From positions 1-7,192 of the forward strand of contig JAURLY010000118.1 in the NCBI GenBank assembly GCA_030830945.1: 7,192 nucleotides of DNA. Direction: 5' to 3'. The position numbers and the translations under genes were made by a program. The notes below the pieces were generated by a model. The model made no database searches and was not told the origin of the DNA. It saw only the letters and a list, made by a program, of their open reading frames with translations. Origin of the DNA: Gammaproteobacteria bacterium (GTDB taxonomy: Bacteria > Pseudomonadota > Gammaproteobacteria > Pseudomonadales > GM7GCV1). Of the stretch, positions 1-5,045 are shown in pieces (position 1 is the first letter of the stretch; each line of letters begins with the position of its first letter).

Positions 1-1199
1 AAATACGCGTCGGCCAGTGATTTATTTGGATAGGCTTTGAGGAATTCGCGCTCAACCGCTCTGGCATTATCACCAAAACGCGACTGTAACTTCTGGCGGG
101 CGTATTGATCAGACCAGTCGTTCTTGTTATCCGCTAACAACGACTCGGGTGAGTTGCGAATAACCGTCGGACGTTCTGTAAGATTACTACCGATCAACAG
201 CGGAATATCCTTGGCACGCTCTGACCAAACATTACCCGTGGGGTGCGTTACCAGAACATTGTCTATTGACGGTCCCCAGGTAAGATCGAATCCGGTTTGC
301 TCTTCCGCTTGCCTTAGCGCTGAAAGCAGATCCAAATACGGAATTTCTTCTAACTGACCAACTTCGCTTTCATCCAGACCCAGTACATCCAGCGTGGCTT
401 CTATAATTCCCGCCGAATTACCGGTGGTATCGGTCACCGACGCACCGCTTTGTACAATCGCCTTGTGAAACAACCCGTCAGCGCTTTCCATGGCCGTCAG
501 GGCCCGAACCTTACGGCCGCCACCTGACTGCCCCATGATAGTCACATTCTCAGGATCGCCGCCAAAATGTTCAATGTTCGCCTGTATCCACTCCAGTGCC
601 GCCACAAGATCTGCCAGGCCCACATTGGCAGAGTATTTATATTTATCACCATAGGCCCCAAGGTTTAGAAATCCCAAGGCATTGATTCGGTGGTTAAGGG
701 TAATCACCACAACGTCGCCCGATTTGCTTAGGTTATGCCCATCAAAACCAACCATTTCTATACCAGACCCATTGGTAAAACCCCCGCCATGAATCCATAC
801 CATAACCGGGCGCTCACCATCGTCAGAAATTTCAGGTGTCCATATATTCAGAAACTGACAATCTTCATTCATCGGCATATAACGGTGAGGGTTGAATAGC
901 TCGTCATTTGCCACACCGTCTGAGGAGGGAATCAGACAGTTTTCCCCAAATTTAACTGCCGTGCGAATGCCCTCCCAGTGATCCACTGGTTGCGGCATCA
1001 TAAACCTCTCAGCCTGCGCGTAACGTACTCCCCGAAAGTTGTATATGCCGTCGGCGTAACCACCCATAAGCGTGCCCGCTTCGGTTTCAACCAGGGTTTT
1101 ATAGGAAGAGGCCTCGTACGCCCTAAAATCTTGTGCACTGGTTATGTTGCCTGCAAATGCCAGGACAAGTGCTACTGACCATAATATTTGTTTGTGCAT
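1..1199 (-). CDS. Secreted type B carboxylesterase (cholinesterase-like alpha/beta hydrolase), C-terminus cut off by the window edge
   Basis: This gene encodes a probable periplasmic or secreted serine esterase that hydrolyses carboxylic esters; the true substrate is unknown. Translation from the ATG at 1199 gives 399 complete codons before the edge. Residues 1-22 form a Sec signal peptide (basic start, hydrophobic core, likely cleavage after T-S-A). Family marks seen are the oxyanion-hole HGGG at 137-140, the block FGGDPENVTIMGQSGGG with nucleophile Ser225, and the acidic triad candidate Glu342 in GSNLTE. Cys88 and Cys114 sit where the family has its N-terminal disulfide. The catalytic His should lie beyond the edge, as family members usually run to about 500-550 residues. 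The nucleophile elbow is G-Q-S-G-G rather than the textbook G-E-S-A-G, a variant that I believe occurs in other bacterial members. An AAGGG seven bases upstream supports the start. It lies downstream of the AEC permease on the same strand. The family call is firm; the substrate is not. Confidence 0.93.
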   Translation of the reverse strand, partial: MHKQILWSVALVLAFAGNITSAQDFRAYEASSYKTLVETEAGTLMGGYADGIYNFRGVRYAQAERFMMPQPVDHWEGIRTAVKFGENCLIPSSDGVANDELFNPHRYMPMNEDCQFLNIWTPEISDDGERPVMVWIHGGGFTNGSGIEMVGFDGHNLSKSGDVVVITLNHRINALGFLNLGAYGDKYKYSANVGLADLVAALEWIQANIEHFGGDPENVTIMGQSGGGRKVRALTAMESADGLFHKAIVQSGASVTDTTGNSAGIIEATLDVLGLDESEVGQLEEIPYLDLLSALRQAEEQTGFDLTWGPSIDNVLVTHPTGNVWSERAKDIPLLIGSNLTERPTVIRNSPESLLADNKNDWSDQYARQKLQSRFGDNARAVEREFLKAYPNKSLADAY

Positions 1200-1270
1200 G
1201 TTCACACCCTTCGGGAAGCAATTTGTTCTGTGGTTATATGTCTTGGAAAATCGTCAAGCTTTAATTGTAT

Positions 1271-1302
1271 ATTATATTATGTACAAGAAGCCCTTCGAAC
1301 AA
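1271..1302 (-). promoter_or_regulatory. Candidate promoter of the carboxylesterase gene
   Basis: Read on the minus strand, a perfect TATAAT lies at 1276-1271 within a very AT-rich stretch. The -35 is uncertain: TTCGAA at 17 bp spacing matches poorly, and TTGTTC (1302-1297) is nearer consensus but 20 bp away. A shifted -10, TAATAT, would sit 17 bp from TTGTTC. The start codon at 1199 would leave a leader of roughly 65 bases. The rest of the 1200-1378 gap holds no gene I can support and no clear terminator for the upstream permease; a 5-bp CCCTT/AAGGG stem at 1291-1306 lacks an adjacent T tract on the minus strand. Confidence 0.3.
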
Positions 1303-1378
1303 AGGGAGGAAGCATTTTTTGCGGAAGCAACTAACCTACGTTTACCGGGTTTTAGAAACTTTTGCTCCCTGACTTAGG

Positions 1379-2296
1379 CTAAAAGCTTATCCACAAAGAC
1401 AATAACGCCATCAGTGGTGGCACATAAATTAGCGAAAGCAGAATAGAGCTGGAAACCATGGCAACTGCCGTATCAAAATCCAGTTTGGCAAGAATCGAAT
1501 AGGTAGTGGAAACAAAACCCACGGGCGCGGCACTACAAAGGACTGCGATGAACAGGGTTTCCTCTGTTAAGCCAAACAGGCTAGCAATCGATAACCCTAT
1601 CAATCCGCCTATCAGCACACGGATTAAGATCACTTTACCGAACAGGTTAAATTCGATACTACGAAGCGAAAAGGATGCTCCCAGGGCAATTAGCAGTGTT
1701 GGTGCTGTCATGTCGGCCAAAGGCTTCAAAAAACTCATCAGGGGAACAGGGATTTCCGTCGAAGTGACATTTAAGCTCAGCGCGACGATAAGCGCCCACA
1801 GGGGCGGCGATGAAACAACTTTTTTAGCAATGTCACGCCCCCCGATTTGCTCATCCGAAAACCGAAACGCCAAACCATAAGAAAAACTGGTCTGGATAAT
1901 CGCGACACCCACATCAAATAGGAGCACATAAGCCAGCACATTTTCGCCATACCCCCAAAGCACGAAAGGAATCATCATGGCGTTGTTGATCATCATGCTG
2001 CAGAGAATAAGACTGCCCAATTTACGACGATCCGTGACTTGGCGACGAAACATCCAGTAAGCCACGGGAACATTCAGAACAATCACGATCATGGCAACCA
2101 AGGGCAGAAGTAGATCTTCCTTACCCAGCTCCAGACCGCTGACATTTACCAGCAAAATAGCTGGCATCAGGGCAAAGAACATCAACTGCAAGAGCACGCC
2201 AGCCTTGGCCGTATCCAGTACAGAGATTCTTCGCAATAGCATTCCCAGTCCAAAAAACAGGAACACCGGCATCAGGTTTTGATAAAGCTCAAACAA
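1379..2296 (-). CDS. AEC-family (auxin efflux carrier-like) permease
   Basis: This gene encodes an inner-membrane transporter of the AEC family (TC 2.A.69, the family of bacterial malate and other organic-anion carriers and of plant PIN proteins). At 305 residues it is the usual bacterial length. About ten hydrophobic segments can be read, near residues 5-21, 34-52, 63-82, 95-115, 119-143, 163-177, 197-211, 221-243, 247-269 and 278-303. They fall into two halves around a polar loop at about 145-160. Typical marks are the N-terminal PVFLFFGLGMLLRR, an Asn-rich helix (MMINNAMMIPF) where the family carries its helix-4 Asn motif, and a C-terminal half with APVGF followed by the last Ser-rich helix. 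The start is TTG at 2296: the codon before it is an in-frame TAA, and the next ATG (codon 9) would remove residues the family usually has before helix 1. A weak GAGAGA lies upstream. Substrate cannot be inferred from sequence or neighbours. Confidence 0.88.
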   Translation of the reverse strand: MFELYQNLMPVFLFFGLGMLLRRISVLDTAKAGVLLQLMFFALMPAILLVNVSGLELGKEDLLLPLVAMIVIVLNVPVAYWMFRRQVTDRRKLGSLILCSMMINNAMMIPFVLWGYGENVLAYVLLFDVGVAIIQTSFSYGLAFRFSDEQIGGRDIAKKVVSSPPLWALIVALSLNVTSTEIPVPLMSFLKPLADMTAPTLLIALGASFSLRSIEFNLFGKVILIRVLIGGLIGLSIASLFGLTEETLFIAVLCSAAPVGFVSTTYSILAKLDFDTAVAMVSSSILLSLIYVPPLMALLSLWISF

Positions 2297-2390
2297 TTAT
2301 TCGTCTCTCAATTTAATTTTGTTACTTCTGTCCAAACCCGATTGTTCACTGGAGATCTGCCTACTGCGTCACATTTATTCACAAGACTAT

Positions 2391-2403
2391 ATGCCAGCGG
2401 CAT
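2391..2403. repeat. 13-bp inverted repeat in the permease/small-gene spacer
   Basis: ATGCC-AGC-GGCAT is a perfect 5-bp inverted repeat around a 3-base centre. It touches the -10 of the candidate permease promoter and would lie over its transcription start, so it could be an operator half-site pair or a small hairpin. One short palindrome in a 178-bp spacer may also be chance. Confidence 0.3.
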
Positions 2404-2430
2404 GAAACTTGCGTGTATTTGAGACGTCAA
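2402..2430 (-). promoter_or_regulatory. Candidate sigma-70 promoter for the AEC permease
   Basis: On the minus strand TTGACG (2430-2425, five of six consensus bases) is followed after exactly 17 bp by TTTCAT (2407-2402, four of six). Transcription would start near 2395, leaving a leader of roughly 100 bases before the TTG start at 2296. This is the best-spaced promoter I could find in the 2297-2474 spacer. No equally good promoter was found for the plus-strand gene at 2475, although a TATATG lies at 2389-2394. Confidence 0.38.
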
Positions 2431-2441
2431 TTCAAAAATAA

Positions 2442-2464
2442 TCAGGCAAAACCTGACTCAGGAG
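2442..2464 (+). promoter_or_regulatory. Leader inverted repeats overlapping the ribosome binding site of the 122-aa gene
   Basis: TCAGG (2442-2446), CCTGA (2452-2456) and TCAGG (2458-2462) occur in a row. The middle block can pair with the first (5-bp stem, loop CAAAA) or, at most as a 4-bp stem, with the third. The third block runs into the Shine-Dalgarno AGGAG at 2460-2464, ten bases before the ATG at 2475. The pairings exclude each other, so structure could affect access to the ribosome binding site. The stems are short and this is only a possibility. The AGGAG itself is a good site and supports the chosen start. Confidence 0.35.
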
Positions 2465-2474
2465 TTACAGATAG

Positions 2475-2843
2475 ATGCAATACACCAAGGCAATAGTCGA
2501 CTTAATACAGGAGGCCCGTCGGCGCGCCCCAAGTGAGGACAAACCCAGTATCAAACTTGCCAACCCGGACGTCTTGTTTGAATTACTTAGACTCTACCAG
2601 AAATCTTCCGACGCCATCTTTAAAGCGTTGGTAAAAGAGGTCTTCAATCTGGCCGGCGACCCCTGGCCCGAAAGACTCGAAGCCAAACCTAAAGAAAAGA
2701 AAGAGGTGGCTGAAGACGAGGTTCCAGAAGGCTATGTTGTTAAGGTCTACCGGGGCCAAACCGTGCTTGAACGCAAAGCAACAACGGATAAACCAGAATC
2801 CAGCCGCCCCAAAAGAATATATCGAGGGCAGGTTGTCGTCTGA
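2475..2843 (+). CDS. Uncharacterised 122-aa protein with a duplicated Y-R-G-Q motif
   Basis: I do not recognise the function. The protein has no signal peptide or membrane segment and is probably cytoplasmic. Residues 1-62 look mainly helical (an N-terminal helix, then an amphipathic stretch around LFELLRLYQKSSDAIFKALV). Residues 63-86 are a charged, Pro/Lys/Glu-rich linker. The tail carries two copies of a short motif: KVYRGQTV (90-97) and RIYRGQVV (114-121), 24 residues apart and ending at the C-terminus. The four motif codons differ synonymously between copies (TAC CGG GGC CAA against TAT CGA GGG CAG), so the match is not a recent DNA duplication and points to selection on the protein. This also supports the gene being real, as does AGGAG ten bases before the ATG. 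The motif faintly recalls the YRG motif of DUF4278-type small proteins, which I cannot confirm. The gene ends 12 bp from the convergent regulator. Confidence 0.75.
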   Translation: MQYTKAIVDLIQEARRRAPSEDKPSIKLANPDVLFELLRLYQKSSDAIFKALVKEVFNLAGDPWPERLEAKPKEKKEVAEDEVPEGYVVKVYRGQTVLERKATTDKPESSRPKRIYRGQVVV

Positions 2844-2855
2844 AGAATTCACGAT

Positions 2856-3755
2856 TCAATCAACAAGTTGTATCCGCTCTGCCAGTGCCGTTTTAATATG
2901 CGCCTGCAGAGCCTGACAAGCCACCCCGGAATCGCCAGATGCCGCAATCAGGCTGATACCAATTTTGCCCAGCCCGGGTAATTTTCCCGTCTTGCTGGCT
3001 GAATGCAAATTTTTAGGCACCGTACTGCGCGCCAGAACGGTAATGCCCAAACCTTCTTCCAGTGCCGAACGAATGCCTGCCAGATCAGGAATGGTATAGA
3101 TCACTTTCCAGTTTATTTGCTTTTCATTGAGTGCATTCGTCGCTGAAGATCGATAAATGCACCCTTCAGGTGCGGCGATAAGCGCCACTTGCGTCTCCTC
3201 TGGTGCGAAGTCTCGCCCACTGACCCAAACCAGGTCGTCTGTCATGATTAAATTCTTGCCCGCTTCGGAGGGAGTCCTGTGCAACCCCAACACCAAATCA
3301 TATTCACCCTTATCCAGCGCGGCCAAAAGATTTCTGGAAAGGTCACAATTAACTTCCAGTGTCACATTTGGGTTTTCTGCAGCGAAGCGCCCGATTATTC
3401 GAGGCAACAGGGTAGTCGCAAATTCGCTGGGTATCCCCAAGCGAACCCGGCCTTCTATTGCCGGCTGTTGTAGCTCCCTTATAACACGATCATTCAACGT
3501 CAAAATTTGCCGAGCATAGTCCATGACCAAATCACCTGCAGCAGTGAGTTTTAATGCCGAGGACTTACGATCAAATAGTGGCTCGCCTACCATTTGCTCC
3601 AATTTTTTTATCTGAAAACTAATCGCTGCCTGTGAACGTCCTAGCGCATCACCTGCGAGTGTGAAGCTCCCACGTTCAATAATTGTTACCAATGTCCTGA
3701 GCACATCCATCGGTAGATTTTTGCGTGCAATCAGATTGTCTCGTTCTTCTGGCAT
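2856..3755 (-). CDS. LysR-type transcriptional regulator, LrhA/PecT-like branch
   Basis: This gene encodes a 299-residue DNA-binding regulator from the ATG at 3755. A winged helix-turn-helix lies near residues 14-75, with the family pattern SFTLAGDALGRSQAAISFQI followed by KKLE, then PLFDR and LTAAG. A linker helix (YARQILTLNDRVIRELQ) leads to an effector-binding domain from about residue 90 to the end, starting GRVRLGIPSEFATTLLP. That linker, the start of the effector domain and the CDLSRNLLAALDKGEYDLVL stretch look most like the LrhA/PecT branch; the HTH region does not look like GcvA of Escherichia coli, the classical LysR regulator of gcvTHP. A TTG four codons upstream (3767) is an alternative start, but its GGAG is only two bases away, whereas GGAA lies six bases before the ATG. 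The gene is divergent from gcvT and shares a 132-bp spacer with a LysR-type dyad. The effector is unknown. Confidence 0.9.
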   Translation of the reverse strand: MPEERDNLIARKNLPMDVLRTLVTIIERGSFTLAGDALGRSQAAISFQIKKLEQMVGEPLFDRKSSALKLTAAGDLVMDYARQILTLNDRVIRELQQPAIEGRVRLGIPSEFATTLLPRIIGRFAAENPNVTLEVNCDLSRNLLAALDKGEYDLVLGLHRTPSEAGKNLIMTDDLVWVSGRDFAPEETQVALIAAPEGCIYRSSATNALNEKQINWKVIYTIPDLAGIRSALEEGLGITVLARSTVPKNLHSASKTGKLPGLGKIGISLIAASGDSGVACQALQAHIKTALAERIQLVD

Positions 3756-3783
3756 ATGCCGTTCCAATACTCCAAAAACAAGA

Positions 3784-3798
3784 ATAAATATTTCTTAT
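3784..3798. promoter_or_regulatory. Putative LysR-type operator (T-N11-A dyad)
   Basis: ATAA-N7-TTAT is a perfect 15-bp interrupted dyad containing the LysR-family core T-N11-A (T3785, A3797). It lies between the divergent regulator and gcvT. Its centre (3791) falls about 64 bp upstream of the predicted gcvT transcription start, where LysR-type recognition sites usually sit. It also overlaps a TATAAG (3799-3794, minus strand) that could be the regulator's own -10, as expected for negative autoregulation. The surrounding sequence is AT-rich, which raises the chance of a random match. Confidence 0.5.
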
Positions 3799-3819
3799 AA
3801 ACAGATATTAACTATTAAT

Positions 3820-3848
3820 TTAACAAATGCAATTTACTGGCGTAATCT
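3820..3848 (+). promoter_or_regulatory. Candidate gcvT-gcvP promoter
   Basis: TTAACA (3820-3825, five of six consensus bases) is followed after 17 bp by TAATCT (3843-3848, three of six). A weak -10 with a good -35 suits an activator-dependent promoter. Three TTAA blocks (3808-3811, 3815-3818, 3820-3823) lie between the dyad and the -35, where a LysR activation subsite would be expected. An alternative -10 is TTTAAT at 3854-3859, with poorer spacing to TTTACT at 3833-3838. I see no glycine riboswitch in the short leader. Confidence 0.35.
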
Positions 3849-3887
3849 TTGCTTTTAATTGATCGATACCACCAGAGGCTTTTCATC

Positions 3888-5015
3888 ATGTCCGAGCTGG
3901 ACCCGGCACTTTTACGGACGCCGTTATTTGATCTTCACAACAAACTTGGAGCCCGCATGGTGCCCTTTGCCGGTTATGCGATGCCTGTGCAATATCCCTC
4001 AGGCATCAAAAGCGAGCACCTGCATTGCCGCCAAAACGCCGGTCTATTTGATGTTTCCCATATGGGCCAGGTCGTTATTTCAGGGGAAGGAGCCACTGCA
4101 GCCCTTGAACGACTGCTCCCTGCAGATTTAGACGCGCTAAAGATAAATCAACAGTGCTACAGCTTTCTCACCAACCCTGAAGGCGGGATAATTGATGACC
4201 TAATCATTACTCGCTGGGCCCAGGATCGTTACTTCATCGTGATCAATGCCTCACGCAAACCTGAGGACCTGCTGCAATTGCGAGAAGGCTTACCGCAAAG
4301 TCTGGAAATTAATGAACTTGATTCACAGGCACTCATCGCTATTCAGGGCCCCAACGCTGTATCTGTCATCGAAAAACACTGGCCCGAAGCCGAGGAAGTT
4401 CGTTTTATGAATGGTATTCACGTGCGCTACGGCGAGACCACGCTGTTCCTAACGCGCTCCGGATACACCGGCGAAGATGGCTACGAACTTTCCATCCCAG
4501 CTGACCTGGCAGAAGAAATAGCCGAAAACCTGCTAAATGATGAGGCGCTGGAACCCATTGGTTTGGGCGCACGGGACTCACTCCGCCTGGAAGCCGGGCT
4601 TTGCCTTTACGGTCATGATTTGGACGAACAAATCACCCCGGTGGAAGCAGGCCTGTCGTGGGCAATTTCGGCGTCCAGAAGACCCGGCGGTACTAAAGCC
4701 GGAGGGTTCACCGGCGCAGAAAAAATTATGCGCCAGCTTCAGAAAGGCACAGAAAAAATACGTGTCGGCCTCGATATAGAGGGGCGCGCACCCATTCGTG
4801 AAGGCGCCCAAATAGTCGATATCGAAGGTAAAAATATTGGCATAGTCACCAGTGGCGGCTTTGGCCCTTCTGTTGAGAAACCTGTGGCCATGGCTTATGT
4901 AAAATCCAGCTTTGCGTCCAATGGAACAGAGGTATCAGCCCTCGTTCGCGACAAGCCACGACCTGCCAAAACCTGCAAGCTACCCTTTATCAAGCCCGGC
5001 TACTTCCGCGGCTAA
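3888..5015 (+). CDS. gcvT: Aminomethyltransferase, glycine cleavage system T-protein
   Basis: GcvT takes the aminomethyl group left on lipoyl-GcvH after glycine decarboxylation, transfers its carbon to tetrahydrofolate to give 5,10-methylene-THF, and releases ammonia; it is cytoplasmic. The 375-residue length fits the family (Escherichia coli about 364). Family blocks in order are TPLFDLHNKLGARMVPFAGY near the N-terminus, GLFDVSHMGQ at 52-61, GGIIDDLI at 99-106 with the conserved Asp pair 103-104 (the catalytic Asp region), SGYTGEDGYE at 191-200, GLGARDSLRLEAGLCLYG at 225-242, TPVEAGLSW at 250-258, the C-terminal barrel block TSGGFGPSVEKPVAMAY at 321-337, and LPFIKPGYFR near the end. The ATG at 3888 is preceded by AGAGG at 3874-3878, nine bases away. 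A TTG 13 codons upstream (3849) is in frame, but it would add residues the family lacks and has no ribosome binding site. gcvP follows after 30 bp. Confidence 0.97.
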   Translation: MSELDPALLRTPLFDLHNKLGARMVPFAGYAMPVQYPSGIKSEHLHCRQNAGLFDVSHMGQVVISGEGATAALERLLPADLDALKINQQCYSFLTNPEGGIIDDLIITRWAQDRYFIVINASRKPEDLLQLREGLPQSLEINELDSQALIAIQGPNAVSVIEKHWPEAEEVRFMNGIHVRYGETTLFLTRSGYTGEDGYELSIPADLAEEIAENLLNDEALEPIGLGARDSLRLEAGLCLYGHDLDEQITPVEAGLSWAISASRRPGGTKAGGFTGAEKIMRQLQKGTEKIRVGLDIEGRAPIREGAQIVDIEGKNIGIVTSGGFGPSVEKPVAMAYVKSSFASNGTEVSALVRDKPRPAKTCKLPFIKPGYFRG

Positions 5016-5033
5016 TACATAACCTTTTAATCT

Positions 5034-5043
5034 CAGGTACCTG
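5034..5043 (+). promoter_or_regulatory. gcvP ribosome binding region within a 10-bp palindrome
   Basis: CAGGTACCTG is a perfect 10-bp palindrome in the gcvT-gcvP gap. Its AGG (5035-5037) is the only Shine-Dalgarno-like sequence before the TTG start at 5046, with about eight bases between. An in-frame TAA at 5028-5030 rules out any earlier start. The palindrome may have no role of its own, since it can form at most a 3-bp stem in RNA. Confidence 0.45.
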
Positions 5044-5045
5044 TT

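Noticed and set aside
1291..1320. Terminator from the CCCTT/AAGGG stem and nearby T run
   Set aside because: On the plus strand, where the T run would follow the stem, no gene ends there; on the minus strand the stem has no following T run, and the stem is only 5 bp.
1506..1880. 124-codon plus-strand open frame inside the permease gene
   Set aside because: It is antisense to a clear membrane protein gene, has no family likeness, and its composition is that of a shadow frame.
2583..2852. 89-codon minus-strand open frame opposite the 122-aa gene
   Set aside because: The plus-strand frame has a good ribosome binding site and a duplicated motif with synonymous codon differences; the minus frame has neither and would overlap almost all of it.
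2844..2862. Bidirectional terminator between the convergent 122-aa and LysR genes
   Set aside because: Only a GATT-C-AATC palindrome is present; there is no GC-rich stem or T tract, and the stops are 12 bp apart.
3799..3860. GcvA binding boxes (CTAAT core) upstream of gcvT
   Set aside because: I found ATTAA and TTAA blocks but no CTAAT on either strand of this stretch, in keeping with the regulator not looking like GcvA.
3756..3887. Glycine riboswitch upstream of gcvT
   Set aside because: The spacer is short and AT-rich and lacks the conserved GGAGAG-type core and GC-rich stems; the predicted leader is only about 30 bases.
3849..3887. Upstream TTG as the gcvT start
   Set aside because: It would add 13 residues not typical of T-proteins and overlap the predicted promoter region; the ATG at 3888 has AGAGG at good spacing.
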